Shown here in pieces: positions 34,750-42,663 of a DNA stretch of 48,707 nt. How positions within the stretch are numbered: position 1 is the stretch's first letter; each line of letters begins with the position of its first letter. The translations under genes and the position numbers were made by a program. The notes beneath the pieces were generated by a model. The model saw only the letters and a program-made list of their open reading frames with translations, searched no databases and had not been told where the DNA came from. Source of the stretch: Hyphomicrobiales bacterium (lineage in GTDB: Bacteria; Pseudomonadota; Alphaproteobacteria; Rhizobiales; Beijerinckiaceae); the NCBI GenBank assembly GCA_900470095.1, contig UBZM01000061.1, forward strand, positions 1 through 48,707, given 5' to 3'.

Positions 34750-36414
34750 TCACGAGGCCCAGAACCAGCTGCGCATGTTCCAGCAATTCGAGGAGCAGTT
34801 GATATTGGCGGCAAAGCCCTGCAGCCCGTCCTTGATGCCTTCGGCCATCACGGTCTGGTAGATCGGCAGCAGCACGAGATCGTCGCGGATGATCTTCTGG
34901 ATCTTGCCATAGGTCGCCTTGCGCTCAGCCTGGTCGAACTGGCTCGCGCCCTCCGCCAGCAGCCGGTCGATCTCGGGGTTCTGGTACTGGTACGTGTTCA
35001 GGCCGCTGCCGGCCTTGGCCGGGATCGCCTTGCTGCTGAAGCGCGGCGTCACGTCCGGGTCGTTGCCGAGCATGAAGTTCGACCCGACCATCACGGATTC
35101 GAATTTCGACTTCTGCCAGAACTCGCCCCAGATCACGGCGCCCGGCATGTTGTTGATGCGCATGGCGACGCCGAGCGCCCGCCAATCCTGCATCAGGAGC
35201 TGCTGCGACTGCTCGCGGCCGGGGTTACCGACCGTGGTCGAGTTGGCGAATTCGAGGCGCACGCCGTTCTTCTGCCGGATGCCGTCGGAGCCGCTGGCCC
35301 ACCCGGCAGCATCGAGCAGCGCATTGGCCTTGGCGGGATCATGGCGTTGCGCCGGCAGGCTTGAATCATAGGCCCAGGATTGCTGCGGCAGGAAGGACTC
35401 GGTCGGCACCGGAAGGCCGTAATACAGGGCCTCGATCCGCGCCTGCTTGTTCATGCCGAGATAGAGCGCTTCCCGCACCGCCTTGTCCGCGAAGGGGACG
35501 AATTCGAGGTTCAGCGCGATATGCTCGATGAAGGCGGTCGGCGAGAGCGAGAGCTTGCGGCCGCGCAGGCCTTGCGCCTCCTTGACGAAATGGGCGGAGA
35601 TGCCGCTGAGCCCGAGATAGTCGATCTGCCCGGTCCGGAACTGCGTGTAGAGCATCGTCAGATCGGGGATGTACTTGAAGACGACCCGCTCGAGATAAGG
35701 GCCCTCGCCGTGATGGGTCGGGTTGGCCTGGAGCAGCAGATGGTCGCCCGCGACGCGCTCGCCCCAGCGGAAGGCGCCGGTGCCGATGGGTGCGCTGTTG
35801 AACGGCGCGGTGTTGGGATCCTGTGCCTTTTCCAGGATGTGCCTGGGCACGATGAAGGTCAGCGCCAGGATCGAGAGATAGGGCGAATAGGCGCTCTCCA
35901 TGCGCCAGTGGATCTCGTCGGGGGCAACGACGGTGATCTCCTTGACAAGACTGTGGCCGACGCGGTTGCGGACCCTGAAACCGGGCGTATTGATCAGGTC
36001 GAGCGTGTATTTGACGTCCTCGGCCGTGAACGGGGTGCCGTCATGCCATTTCACGTCCTTACGCAGCTTGATCTTCCAGACCAACCCGTCGGCGGACAGC
36101 CCGCCATTTCCAACGCTTGGAACCTCGGTCGCGAGATCGGCGACGAGCCTGCCCTGGGGATCGATCGACCAGAGCGGGTTGAAAAGCTGCCACCAGACGC
36201 CCTGGTCGACCTCGCTGCCCGGCATCAGCGGATTGAAGACGGTCGGTTCCTGCGAAATCCCCGCGATCACCTGGCCACGCGGCTTTTGCGGGGGCACAGC
36301 TGAGCGCGTCTGCGCATGAGCGCTCCCGAGACCGCCGAGCAGCGAGGCTGCTCCGACACCGAGGCCGAGAATTTCACGGCGGCTCGTGCCGCTGCCTGCC
36401 TTGCTATCGATCAT
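34750..36414 (-). CDS. Peptide/opine-type ABC substrate-binding protein (SBP family 5)
   Basis: A 554-residue periplasmic protein. ATG 36414 follows AGGGGA by 7 bases and beats the ATG at 36438. The signal is of the twin-arginine kind (SRREILGLGVGAASLLGG, cut near AHAQ). The mature fold has the DppA/OppA marks: FNPLMPGSEVDQGVWWQLFN, LRKDVKWHDGTPFTAEDVKYT, and LNLEFVPFADKAVREALYLG. Family 5 proteins bind peptides, opines, glycosides or nickel. Tat export is less common in the family and suggests folding, or a partner, before export. With two permeases but no ATPase alongside, the ATPases must come from elsewhere. Substrate unknown. Confidence 0.92.
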   Translation of the reverse strand: MIDSKAGSGTSRREILGLGVGAASLLGGLGSAHAQTRSAVPPQKPRGQVIAGISQEPTVFNPLMPGSEVDQGVWWQLFNPLWSIDPQGRLVADLATEVPSVGNGGLSADGLVWKIKLRKDVKWHDGTPFTAEDVKYTLDLINTPGFRVRNRVGHSLVKEITVVAPDEIHWRMESAYSPYLSILALTFIVPRHILEKAQDPNTAPFNSAPIGTGAFRWGERVAGDHLLLQANPTHHGEGPYLERVVFKYIPDLTMLYTQFRTGQIDYLGLSGISAHFVKEAQGLRGRKLSLSPTAFIEHIALNLEFVPFADKAVREALYLGMNKQARIEALYYGLPVPTESFLPQQSWAYDSSLPAQRHDPAKANALLDAAGWASGSDGIRQKNGVRLEFANSTTVGNPGREQSQQLLMQDWRALGVAMRINNMPGAVIWGEFWQKSKFESVMVGSNFMLGNDPDVTPRFSSKAIPAKAGSGLNTYQYQNPEIDRLLAEGASQFDQAERKATYGKIQKIIRDDLVLLPIYQTVMAEGIKDGLQGFAANINCSSNCWNMRSWFWAS

Positions 36415-36463
36415 CGCTTTATCCCCTTTTATGGTCACGGGCTGTGTTCAGCCTCGAATGATC

Positions 36464-36479
36464 GCCGGCCGCTGCCGGC
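36464..36479. repeat. 16-bp hairpin, copy B
   Basis: GCCGGCCGCTGCCGGC, identical to the 16-mer at 32843-32858. It sits between the FAD oxidase stop and the binding-protein start, 50 bases ahead of that start. Confidence 0.6.
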
Positions 36480-36540
36480 AAAGGCTCTCGATCGCCAAGC
36501 GTCCGTTCGGACGCAGGAGCGGCGATCCAGCTTCTTGTTC

Positions 36541-36581
36541 GAGCATCGAATTCTTCCGGAAACCAGATTCGCTCCGATGCT
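36541..36581. repeat. REP-like palindrome at the end of the FAD oxidase gene
   Basis: Outer arms GAGCATCG (36541-36548) and CGATGCTC (near 36575-36582) face each other around TTCTTCCGGAAACCAGATTC. This resembles the widespread rhizobial palindromes of the form GAGCATGA...CCGAAAACCGG...TCATGCTC. The right end overlaps the stop codon of the oxidase (minus strand, 36582-36584). A separate perfect hairpin, GCGTCCG-TT-CGGACGC, lies at 36499-36514. Confidence 0.6.
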
Positions 36582-37718
36582 CTAGGGCGCTCGCCGCAAC
36601 CCGTCCCGCATCGGTGAAAGATCAGCAGCGGTGACGCCGAGTTCGCCGAATTTCGACGGCAGGTCGCGGCCGGCCATGATCGCGGCGATCGCCTGCCCCA
36701 TGGCCGGAGAGGTCAGGATGCCGCAACCGCCCTGCCCCGCCAGCCAGTAGAAGCCCGGCGCGTCCGGCCGCGTGCCGGCCACCGGGTTCTTGTCGGCGAC
36801 GAAGCTGCGGAGCCCCGCCCATTGGCTGAGCGGCCGGCCGACCCGCAAAAGCGTATCCTGCTCGATATTCTCGATCGCCTGGGCGACATCCATGTCGTCG
36901 GGATAGACATCGCCCGGCTCGGTCGGCACCGCGTCAGCCAAACTGCCCATCAGGCAGCCGGTTTCCGGCTTCACATACCAGCCGTAGCCGACATTGCTGA
37001 CATGCGGCCAGTCGCGCGTGTCGAAACCCGACTGCAGCGCGAAGGTAAAGGCGGTGCGCCGGTGCGGCACCACGCCCAGCGCGCCAAGGCCGGCGAGCCG
37101 CGTGACCTCGTCGACCCAGGCTCCGGCCGCATTAAGCAGAAGCGGGGCGCGCAGCTCCCGATCGCCCAGGCGCACCGACCAGAACTCGCCCTCGCGGCGG
37201 ATCGACTGGATATCGGCCTTGGTCAGGAGCGTGGCGCCATTGGCTTTCGCACCGCGCAAATAGCCCTGCAGCAAGGCGTTGACGTCGATATCCATCGCGT
37301 CGGGCTCGTAGACGCCGGCATCGACCTTGTCGGCGACCAGAGCCGGGAAATGCGCGAGCGCGGCAGCACCGTCGAGATACTCGGCGCGCGCGCCGACGGA
37401 CTGGAGAGTGTCGCGCAGGCGGATGAGCGCCGCCTCCTGACCCGCCTTCGCCACCGTCAGGCAGCCGCGCGAGGTCATGATCGGGTGATCGGTGAAGCCC
37501 TCGGGCGGCGTCTCCAGGAAGGCGCGGCTCGCCTGCGCCATCTTGCGCATCGTCGCGGCGCTGATCCCGACGGTGAACTGCGCCGCGGTGCGGCCGGAGC
37601 TATGATAGCTGAAATGCTCCTCGCGCTCGATCACGGCGACCGAGCCATGGGCCGAGAGGAAATAGGCGGCTGACGCGCCCGCTATCCCGCCGCCGATGAT
37701 GATGACGTCAAGCTGCAT
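36582..37718 (-). CDS. FAD-dependent amine/amino-acid oxidoreductase (DAO family), first
   Basis: A 378-residue flavoenzyme of the D-amino-acid oxidase/DadA fold, which oxidises C-N bonds of amines or amino acids to imines. The FAD motif VIIIGGGIAGASAAYFL is at residues about 5-21, followed by the second FAD contact HSSGRTAAQF. The typical C-terminal FYWLAGQGGCGILTSPAMGQ contacts the flavin. ATG 37718 places the FAD motif at the N-terminus as in relatives; the ribosome binding site is poor. It is the first gene of the minus-strand operon and faces the RidA-like gene across the 124-bp palindrome. Similar folds include glycine, sarcosine and D-hydroxyproline oxidases. Confidence 0.88.
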   Translation of the reverse strand: MQLDVIIIGGGIAGASAAYFLSAHGSVAVIEREEHFSYHSSGRTAAQFTVGISAATMRKMAQASRAFLETPPEGFTDHPIMTSRGCLTVAKAGQEAALIRLRDTLQSVGARAEYLDGAAALAHFPALVADKVDAGVYEPDAMDIDVNALLQGYLRGAKANGATLLTKADIQSIRREGEFWSVRLGDRELRAPLLLNAAGAWVDEVTRLAGLGALGVVPHRRTAFTFALQSGFDTRDWPHVSNVGYGWYVKPETGCLMGSLADAVPTEPGDVYPDDMDVAQAIENIEQDTLLRVGRPLSQWAGLRSFVADKNPVAGTRPDAPGFYWLAGQGGCGILTSPAMGQAIAAIMAGRDLPSKFGELGVTAADLSPMRDGLRRAP

Positions 37719-37798
37719 CGGCCGAACGCTTCCCTGCACTGCTGCCTGGCAACCGACGACCGGTTGCGCTGATCTGAAGGAGGGCACCGGGACGCTGG

Positions 37799-37922
37799 CT
37801 TGTCGATTTCAATAATTCGAGGTCGAGGGCTGAAAAACTGGAACCACCCTCGCCCGCTTTCCCGCCCCCAATTCCCGGACCGAATTTCTGGCCCTCCGCC
37901 TCCAATAATTGAAATCGACAAG
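37799..37922. repeat. 124-bp imperfect palindrome between divergent operons
   Basis: The outer 24 bases of each end, CTTGTCGATTTCAATAATTCGAGG read inward from the left and CTTGTCGATTTCAATTATTGGAGG from the right (shown here as arms of 24 positions), differ at only two positions, and pairing continues weakly inward (AGGGC, AAA, GG). The whole can fold into one long hairpin. A single-armed relative lies at 31835. No transposase is near. It lies exactly between the two divergent operons, so it also forms their shared control region or interrupts it. Confidence 0.75.
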
Positions 37923-37976
37923 GCGCCCGTCGCTGCGCTCCCTCATGGCGCAAGCCAACGTCATGCGAAAGCGATC

Positions 37977-38390
37977 ATGAGCGACACCAGACCATCAGCG
38001 GGCGGCCGGCGCCTGATCTCATCGGGCAGCGAGTTCGAGCAGACCTATAGCTACAGCCGGGCCGTGGTCGTAGGGCCCCATGTCATGCTGTCGGGCACCA
38101 CGGGCTACGATTATGCCTCGAGCACGCTGGCCAAGGGCGCGCGGGAACAGACCCTGCAGCTCTTCCGCAATGCCTCGGCAGCCTTCGCCCAGGCTGGCGC
38201 GACGCTCGCCGATGTCGTGCGGGTGCGGATGTATCTGTCGCAGGCCGCGCACTACGAAGAGATCATGGCCGTCTTCGCCGAGACGTTTCGGGGCGTGAAC
38301 CCGGCCTGCACAACGGTCGAGGCCGGGCTGTTCGATCCGGAAATCTTCGTCGAGATGGACATGGATGCCATCCTCGATGTCCGCGCTTAG
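37977..38390 (+). CDS. RidA/YjgF-fold protein lacking the catalytic Arg
   Basis: A 137-residue protein of the YjgF/YER057c/UK114 fold, which forms trimers. The start ATG 37977 gives MSDTRPSAGGRRLISSGSEFE; the upstream frame runs into the palindrome and is not a gene. Fold marks are VMLSGTTGYDY, QTLQLFRNASAAFAQAGATL, VVRVRMYLSQ and FVEMDMDAI. True RidA enzymes hydrolyse reactive imines using an Arg in the PARTTV motif. Here the motif reads NPACTTVEAGL, with Cys111 in that place. That puts it among the Rid4-Rid7-type relatives, whose activity is unproven. Located between two imine-producing flavoenzymes, it probably handles their product in some way. It overlaps the next gene by 14 bases. Confidence 0.85.
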   Translation: MSDTRPSAGGRRLISSGSEFEQTYSYSRAVVVGPHVMLSGTTGYDYASSTLAKGAREQTLQLFRNASAAFAQAGATLADVVRVRMYLSQAAHYEEIMAVFAETFRGVNPACTTVEAGLFDPEIFVEMDMDAILDVRA

Positions 38391-39732
38391 CCTGTTCCCC
38401 CACGCGCCCGACGATGTCGTCGCGCAGCTCGGGGCCGAGCCGGTCGCCCTGCCGCGCCAGGCCGATGTCGTCGTCATCGGCGGCGGCATCATGGGGGCGG
38501 CATCGGCCTATTATCTCGCCGGTGCCGGGCTCAGCACCATCTTGATCGAGCGGGACAAGGTCTCGTCCCAACAATCGGGCCGCAACTGGGGTTTCGTGCG
38601 GACGCAATATCGCGATCCGCTCGAATTGCCGCTGGCGATCGAGGCGCTCTCGATCTGGCCGGAGCTGGAACAGGAACTCGGCCAGCCGATCGGCTGGCGC
38701 CGGACCGGCTGCATCTTCGTGGCGGAGACCGACGCGGAGCTGCAGAGCTTCGCGCATTGGCATGATGCCACGCGCGATATCGCCGTCGATGCCCGGATGC
38801 TGTCTCGCCCACAGCTCGCTGGCCTGATGCCGTCGCTGCGCGGCGAGGCGCCCGGCGCGCTGCACACCCCCTCGGACGGACAGGCCGAGCCCGCACTCGC
38901 GACCACGGCCTTCGCCCGGGCGGCGATGCGGCGCGGCGTCCGCGTGCTCGACGATTGCGGGGCGCTCGCGATCGAGACTTCCGCAGGCCGGGTCAGCGGC
39001 GTCGTCACCGAGCATGGCCTGATCCGCTGCGGCACCGTGGTCTGCGCAGCTGGACTGCAAAGCCATCGCCTGCTCGCCCCGCTCGGCCTCGTCCTGCCGC
39101 AACAGGGCGTGCGCAGCACGGTCTCCCTCACGGCCCCGCTGCCGCCGCTTAGCGACGCCTGCTTCTGCGGCTTCGGCATCGGCTTGCGGCAGCGCGCCGA
39201 CGGTTCCTGCATCATCGCAGCCGATTCAAGCTCCGATATCGATCTCTCCCTCGATTCCTTCCGGGCTTCGCGCTTCTTCCTGCCGGAGCTGCTCCGTTAT
39301 CGCAGCGGCTTCGCCTTCAGGCTGGGACGGCCGCTCCTCGACGACCTGCATGAGCGGCTCTCCGTGCCGAAGCGCGAGCGGCCGGTGGCGCGCCGGCGCC
39401 CGCGTATTCCCGCGAATGAGGCCCGGGCGGCCAAGACCGGCGAGAGCGTCAGGCAACTCTTCGAGGGGGCGGACGGCATCGCAATCGTGAAATCCTGGGC
39501 CGGCCAGATCGACGTGATGCCCGATGCGCTGCCGGTCCTCGACAGTCCCTCGGAAATCGCCGGGCTGATCGTCGCGACCGGCTTCTCCGGGCACGGCTTC
39601 GGCCTCGGCCCTGCCGTTGGGCGCCATGTCGCGAGCCTCGCGAGCGGTGCCGCTCCTGCCGCGATCCTGAAACCGTTGCGCTTCGACCGCTTCGCACGCG
39701 GCACCTATTCGCGCCCGCACGCCCCCCTCTGA
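38377..39732 (+). CDS. FAD-dependent amine/amino-acid oxidoreductase (DAO family), second
   Basis: A 451-residue flavoenzyme. ATG 38377 overlaps the RidA-like gene; 38365 is an alternative. The FAD motif VVVIGGGIMGAASAYYLAGAG lies about 30 residues in, preceded by a short extra N-terminal arm (LFPHAPDDVVAQL). The second flavin contact is QQSGRNWGFVRTQ. The C-terminal flavin loop is LIVATGFSGHGFGLGPAVGR, typical of the sarcosine/dimethylglycine and gamma-glutamylputrescine oxidase groups. It differs clearly from the first oxidase (36582-37718), so the cluster has two non-identical members. It is followed by the aldehyde dehydrogenase gene after 20 bases. Confidence 0.9.
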   Translation: MSALSLFPHAPDDVVAQLGAEPVALPRQADVVVIGGGIMGAASAYYLAGAGLSTILIERDKVSSQQSGRNWGFVRTQYRDPLELPLAIEALSIWPELEQELGQPIGWRRTGCIFVAETDAELQSFAHWHDATRDIAVDARMLSRPQLAGLMPSLRGEAPGALHTPSDGQAEPALATTAFARAAMRRGVRVLDDCGALAIETSAGRVSGVVTEHGLIRCGTVVCAAGLQSHRLLAPLGLVLPQQGVRSTVSLTAPLPPLSDACFCGFGIGLRQRADGSCIIAADSSSDIDLSLDSFRASRFFLPELLRYRSGFAFRLGRPLLDDLHERLSVPKRERPVARRRPRIPANEARAAKTGESVRQLFEGADGIAIVKSWAGQIDVMPDALPVLDSPSEIAGLIVATGFSGHGFGLGPAVGRHVASLASGAAPAAILKPLRFDRFARGTYSRPHAPL

Positions 39733-39752
39733 GCCTGATCCGGGATGTCGTC

Positions 39753-41270
39753 ATGATCCATGAAAACGCGGCCCATTACAGGGCCATCGCCGGCAGGCTG
39801 GCGCTGCCCGTCGGGGCCTTCATCGATGGCAGGCCCGCTGCCCCGGCCGATGGCCAGCTCCTGGAAACCGTCAACCCGGCAACGGGCGAGATCCTCACCA
39901 CGATCGCGCATTGCCAGCCCGCCGATGTCGACCGGGCCGTGGCAGCCGCCCGGCGCAGCTTTCGCGATGGCGGCTGGTCGCGCGCCGCGCCCGAGCTGCG
40001 CAAGGCGGTGCTGCTGCGGCTGTCCGAACTGATCCGCAGCAACGCGACCGAACTCGCCGTGCTGGAAAGCCTCGACAGCGGCAAGCCGATCAGGGATTGC
40101 CTGAAGGAGATCGCGATCGAGGTTCCCGCGACCTTCCAATGGTATGCCGAGCTGATCGACAAGAGCTTTGGCAGGGTCGCGCCCACGGGCGAGGATGCTT
40201 GCGCCCTGATCACGCGCGAACCGATCGGGGTGGTCGGCGCCGTCCTCCCCTGGAATTTTCCGCTGCTGATGGCGGCCTGGAAGCTGGCGCCGGCGCTCGC
40301 CAGCGGCTGCTCCGTCGTCGTGAAGCCGGCCGAGCAGACCGCGCTGTCACTGCTGCGGCTTGCGGAACTCGCAGCTAAGGCCGGTCTTCCGGCCGGCGTG
40401 CTCAACGTCCTGCCCGGTCTCGGCGAGACCACCGGCCGGGCGATCGGCCTGCATGATGATATCGACGCCGTCTCCTTTACCGGTTCGACGGAGGTCGGCC
40501 GGCTGTTCCTGCGCTATGCCGCAGAGAGCAACCTGAAATCGATCGGCCTAGAGATGGGCGGCAAGAGCCCCTTCATCGTGCTCGACGATGCCGAACTGTC
40601 GCCGGAGCTGATCGAGAATGCCGTGACCGCGGCCTTCTGGAATGGCGGGCAGAATTGCTCCGCCAATATGCGCCAGATCATCGACCGGAAGCGCCAGGAG
40701 GAATATCTCCATCTGATCACGGAACGCGCCCGGGCGCTGGTCGTCGGAGATCCGCTCGATCCGGCGACGGAACTCGGCCCGATGGTCTCGGCCGAGCATC
40801 GCCGGACGGTGCTGGGCTTTGTCGAGGCCGGGCATCGCGAGGGCGCGCGCCGCGTCCTCTCCTCCTCGCCAGCACTGCAGGAACGGCCCGGAAATTTCCT
40901 CGGCCCGACTGTTTTCGGCGACCTCGGCCCGCAGATGACGATCGCGCGCGAGGAGATCTTTGGCCCCGTGCTCGGCGTTGTCCCGGTCGACGGCCTGGAC
41001 GAGGCGCTGGCGGTCGCGAATGACAGCGATTACGGACTGCACGCGACGCTCTACACCAGGGATCTCGACCGGGCGCTGTTTATGTCCCGGCGGCTGGCTT
41101 GCGGCACGGTTGCGATCAACGGCTTCACCGAAGGCGATCTCAAGACGCCGTTCGGCGGCTATAAGCGCTCGGGCTCGCTGGCGCGCGACAAGGGCCTGGA
41201 AGCGATGGGGCAATATCTGCAGACGAAGACGACCTGGATCAGCATCAACGCGCCGACACGGCAGGGATGA
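39753..41270 (+). CDS. NAD-dependent aldehyde dehydrogenase (PuuC-like)
   Basis: A 505-residue cytoplasmic dehydrogenase. It has PWNFPL (residue about 165), the glycine-rich FTGSTEVGR, Glu267 in LEMGGKSP and the nucleophile Cys302 in GGQNCSANMR. The overall length and the ending FGGYKRSGSLARDKGLEAMG match the gamma-glutamyl-gamma-aminobutyraldehyde/betaine dehydrogenase group, which acts after polyamine oxidation. It should oxidise the aldehyde left when the flavoenzyme product loses its amine. It lies 20 bases after the second oxidase and 54 bases before the hydrolase. Confidence 0.93.
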   Translation: MIHENAAHYRAIAGRLALPVGAFIDGRPAAPADGQLLETVNPATGEILTTIAHCQPADVDRAVAAARRSFRDGGWSRAAPELRKAVLLRLSELIRSNATELAVLESLDSGKPIRDCLKEIAIEVPATFQWYAELIDKSFGRVAPTGEDACALITREPIGVVGAVLPWNFPLLMAAWKLAPALASGCSVVVKPAEQTALSLLRLAELAAKAGLPAGVLNVLPGLGETTGRAIGLHDDIDAVSFTGSTEVGRLFLRYAAESNLKSIGLEMGGKSPFIVLDDAELSPELIENAVTAAFWNGGQNCSANMRQIIDRKRQEEYLHLITERARALVVGDPLDPATELGPMVSAEHRRTVLGFVEAGHREGARRVLSSSPALQERPGNFLGPTVFGDLGPQMTIAREEIFGPVLGVVPVDGLDEALAVANDSDYGLHATLYTRDLDRALFMSRRLACGTVAINGFTEGDLKTPFGGYKRSGSLARDKGLEAMGQYLQTKTTWISINAPTRQG

Positions 41271-41324
41271 TGCGGCGGGACAGGCAGGCCGGGATCAGGC
41301 CAGGAACGGGCATTGGATAAGGCG

Positions 41325-42458
41325 ATGAGCATGGACAGCTCCACCCGCGCTCAGATCGAGCGCTTCTATGACGGCACCTTGCTGCCCGACGAGATGGTCG
41401 CGACCATGTCGACCGATGGCGGCTGGTTTCCCTCCCGGACCATCCCGCGCGCAGCAAAGCCGTCCGCGCTGAAGCGATCCGGCCAGGGTTTGCCGAAGCT
41501 CGCGATCCAGGATCACGGTTCGACCTTCGATCTCTACGACTATCTCTCGGTCAACCGTGTCGCCGGGCTGACGGTGCTGCGCGATGGCGAGGTGATCGAG
41601 GAGAGCTATTCGCTGGGCATCGGCCCCCAGACGATGTGGAATTCCTGCTCGCTCGCCAAATCGGTGGCCGCGACGCTGGTCGGCATCGCGCTGCGCGAGG
41701 GCGCCATCGCGAGCCTCGACGACCCGGTGACGCGCTATGCGCCGCTCGGCGGCGTCTATGCGCAGGTCTCGATCCGGCAGCTCCTACGCATGGCGTCTGG
41801 CATCCGCTGGCGCGAGGCCTATACCGACCCGACCTCCGACCGCCGGCAGTTGCTGGAGATCCAGATGCAGTGGCAGAAAGGCGGCATCGCCCGGCACATG
41901 GCCGCCCTGCCCGCCGAGACGGCGCCGGGGCAGTCCTGGACCTATAATACCGGTGAATCCTACCTCGTCAGCGCGGTCATGGAAGGCGCGACCGGCACGA
42001 ACCTCGCCAATTACCTCTCGACCCGGCTGTGGTCGCGCATGGGCGCGGAAGCCGACGCGACCTGGTGGTCGGAGAGCCCGGACGGAATGACCGTGTCGGG
42101 CAGCGGCATGCACGCGACCATGCGCGATTATGCGCGCTTCGGGCAGTTCGTCCTCGATGGCGGCCGGATCGGCGCCGAGACGCTGCTGCCCGAGGGCTGG
42201 ACCGGCGAAGCGGGCCAGCCCTTCCCGATCGGCGAGACGCTCATCCCCTATGGTTACATGTGGTGGATCCCCGTCCTCGACGACCCGGCGCTCAAGGGCA
42301 CCTTCCAGGCCGAGGGCATCTATGGCCAGTACATCCACATCAACCCGCAGAAGCGCCTGGTCGTCGTGGTGCTGAGCGCGCGCTCGAAGCCGAGCTTTCG
42401 CCAACGCCTCGAGATCAATGACGATGCCTTCTTCGCGGCGCTTGCCCGCGCCCTGTGA
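41325..42458 (+). CDS. Serine hydrolase, beta-lactamase/6-aminohexanoate-hydrolase fold
   Basis: A 377-residue enzyme. The catalytic motif Ser109-Leu-Ala-Lys112 (SCSLAKSVAATL) and the second-motif Tyr207 (WTYNTGESYL) are present, and the end has GTFQAEGIYGQYIHINP. There is no signal peptide, so it acts in the cytoplasm. That fits the NylB and esterase branch, which hydrolyses linear amides, rather than a secreted beta-lactamase. ATG 41325 has AAGG only 2 bases away, so ATG 41331, at better spacing, may be the real start. As the last gene of the operon it may release an amine from an amide-type substrate before oxidation. The substrate is unknown. Confidence 0.85.
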   Translation: MSMDSSTRAQIERFYDGTLLPDEMVATMSTDGGWFPSRTIPRAAKPSALKRSGQGLPKLAIQDHGSTFDLYDYLSVNRVAGLTVLRDGEVIEESYSLGIGPQTMWNSCSLAKSVAATLVGIALREGAIASLDDPVTRYAPLGGVYAQVSIRQLLRMASGIRWREAYTDPTSDRRQLLEIQMQWQKGGIARHMAALPAETAPGQSWTYNTGESYLVSAVMEGATGTNLANYLSTRLWSRMGAEADATWWSESPDGMTVSGSGMHATMRDYARFGQFVLDGGRIGAETLLPEGWTGEAGQPFPIGETLIPYGYMWWIPVLDDPALKGTFQAEGIYGQYIHINPQKRLVVVVLSARSKPSFRQRLEINDDAFFAALARAL

Positions 42459-42663
42459 GGAGAAGGCCGGAGTGCCGGTCCCGCGTCGCGCTGCGGGAGC
42501 GCAGCACCTGACAGCACCATGGGTGACGTCGCCGTATTGTGCGCTAAGCTTGCCCTGCCGGGCTCGTGGGCTCCCCGCTGCTGAAGCGGTCCAGAGCCGA
42601 TAGCGTGGCTGGCAGGCGCTGAGCCGACGTCTTCGACGCGAGGCGCAGTTCGGGACATGTGCC

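Noticed and set aside
32088..34802. Long plus-strand frame (over 900 codons) across the LysR and Dpp permease genes
   Set aside because: It is antisense to three clear genes, and its product is a low-complexity Arg/Asp/His-rich chain.
37682..37976. Frames starting MSISII on both strands within the palindrome
   Set aside because: Their likeness is explained by the symmetry of the element; the real genes start at 37718 (minus) and 37977 (plus).
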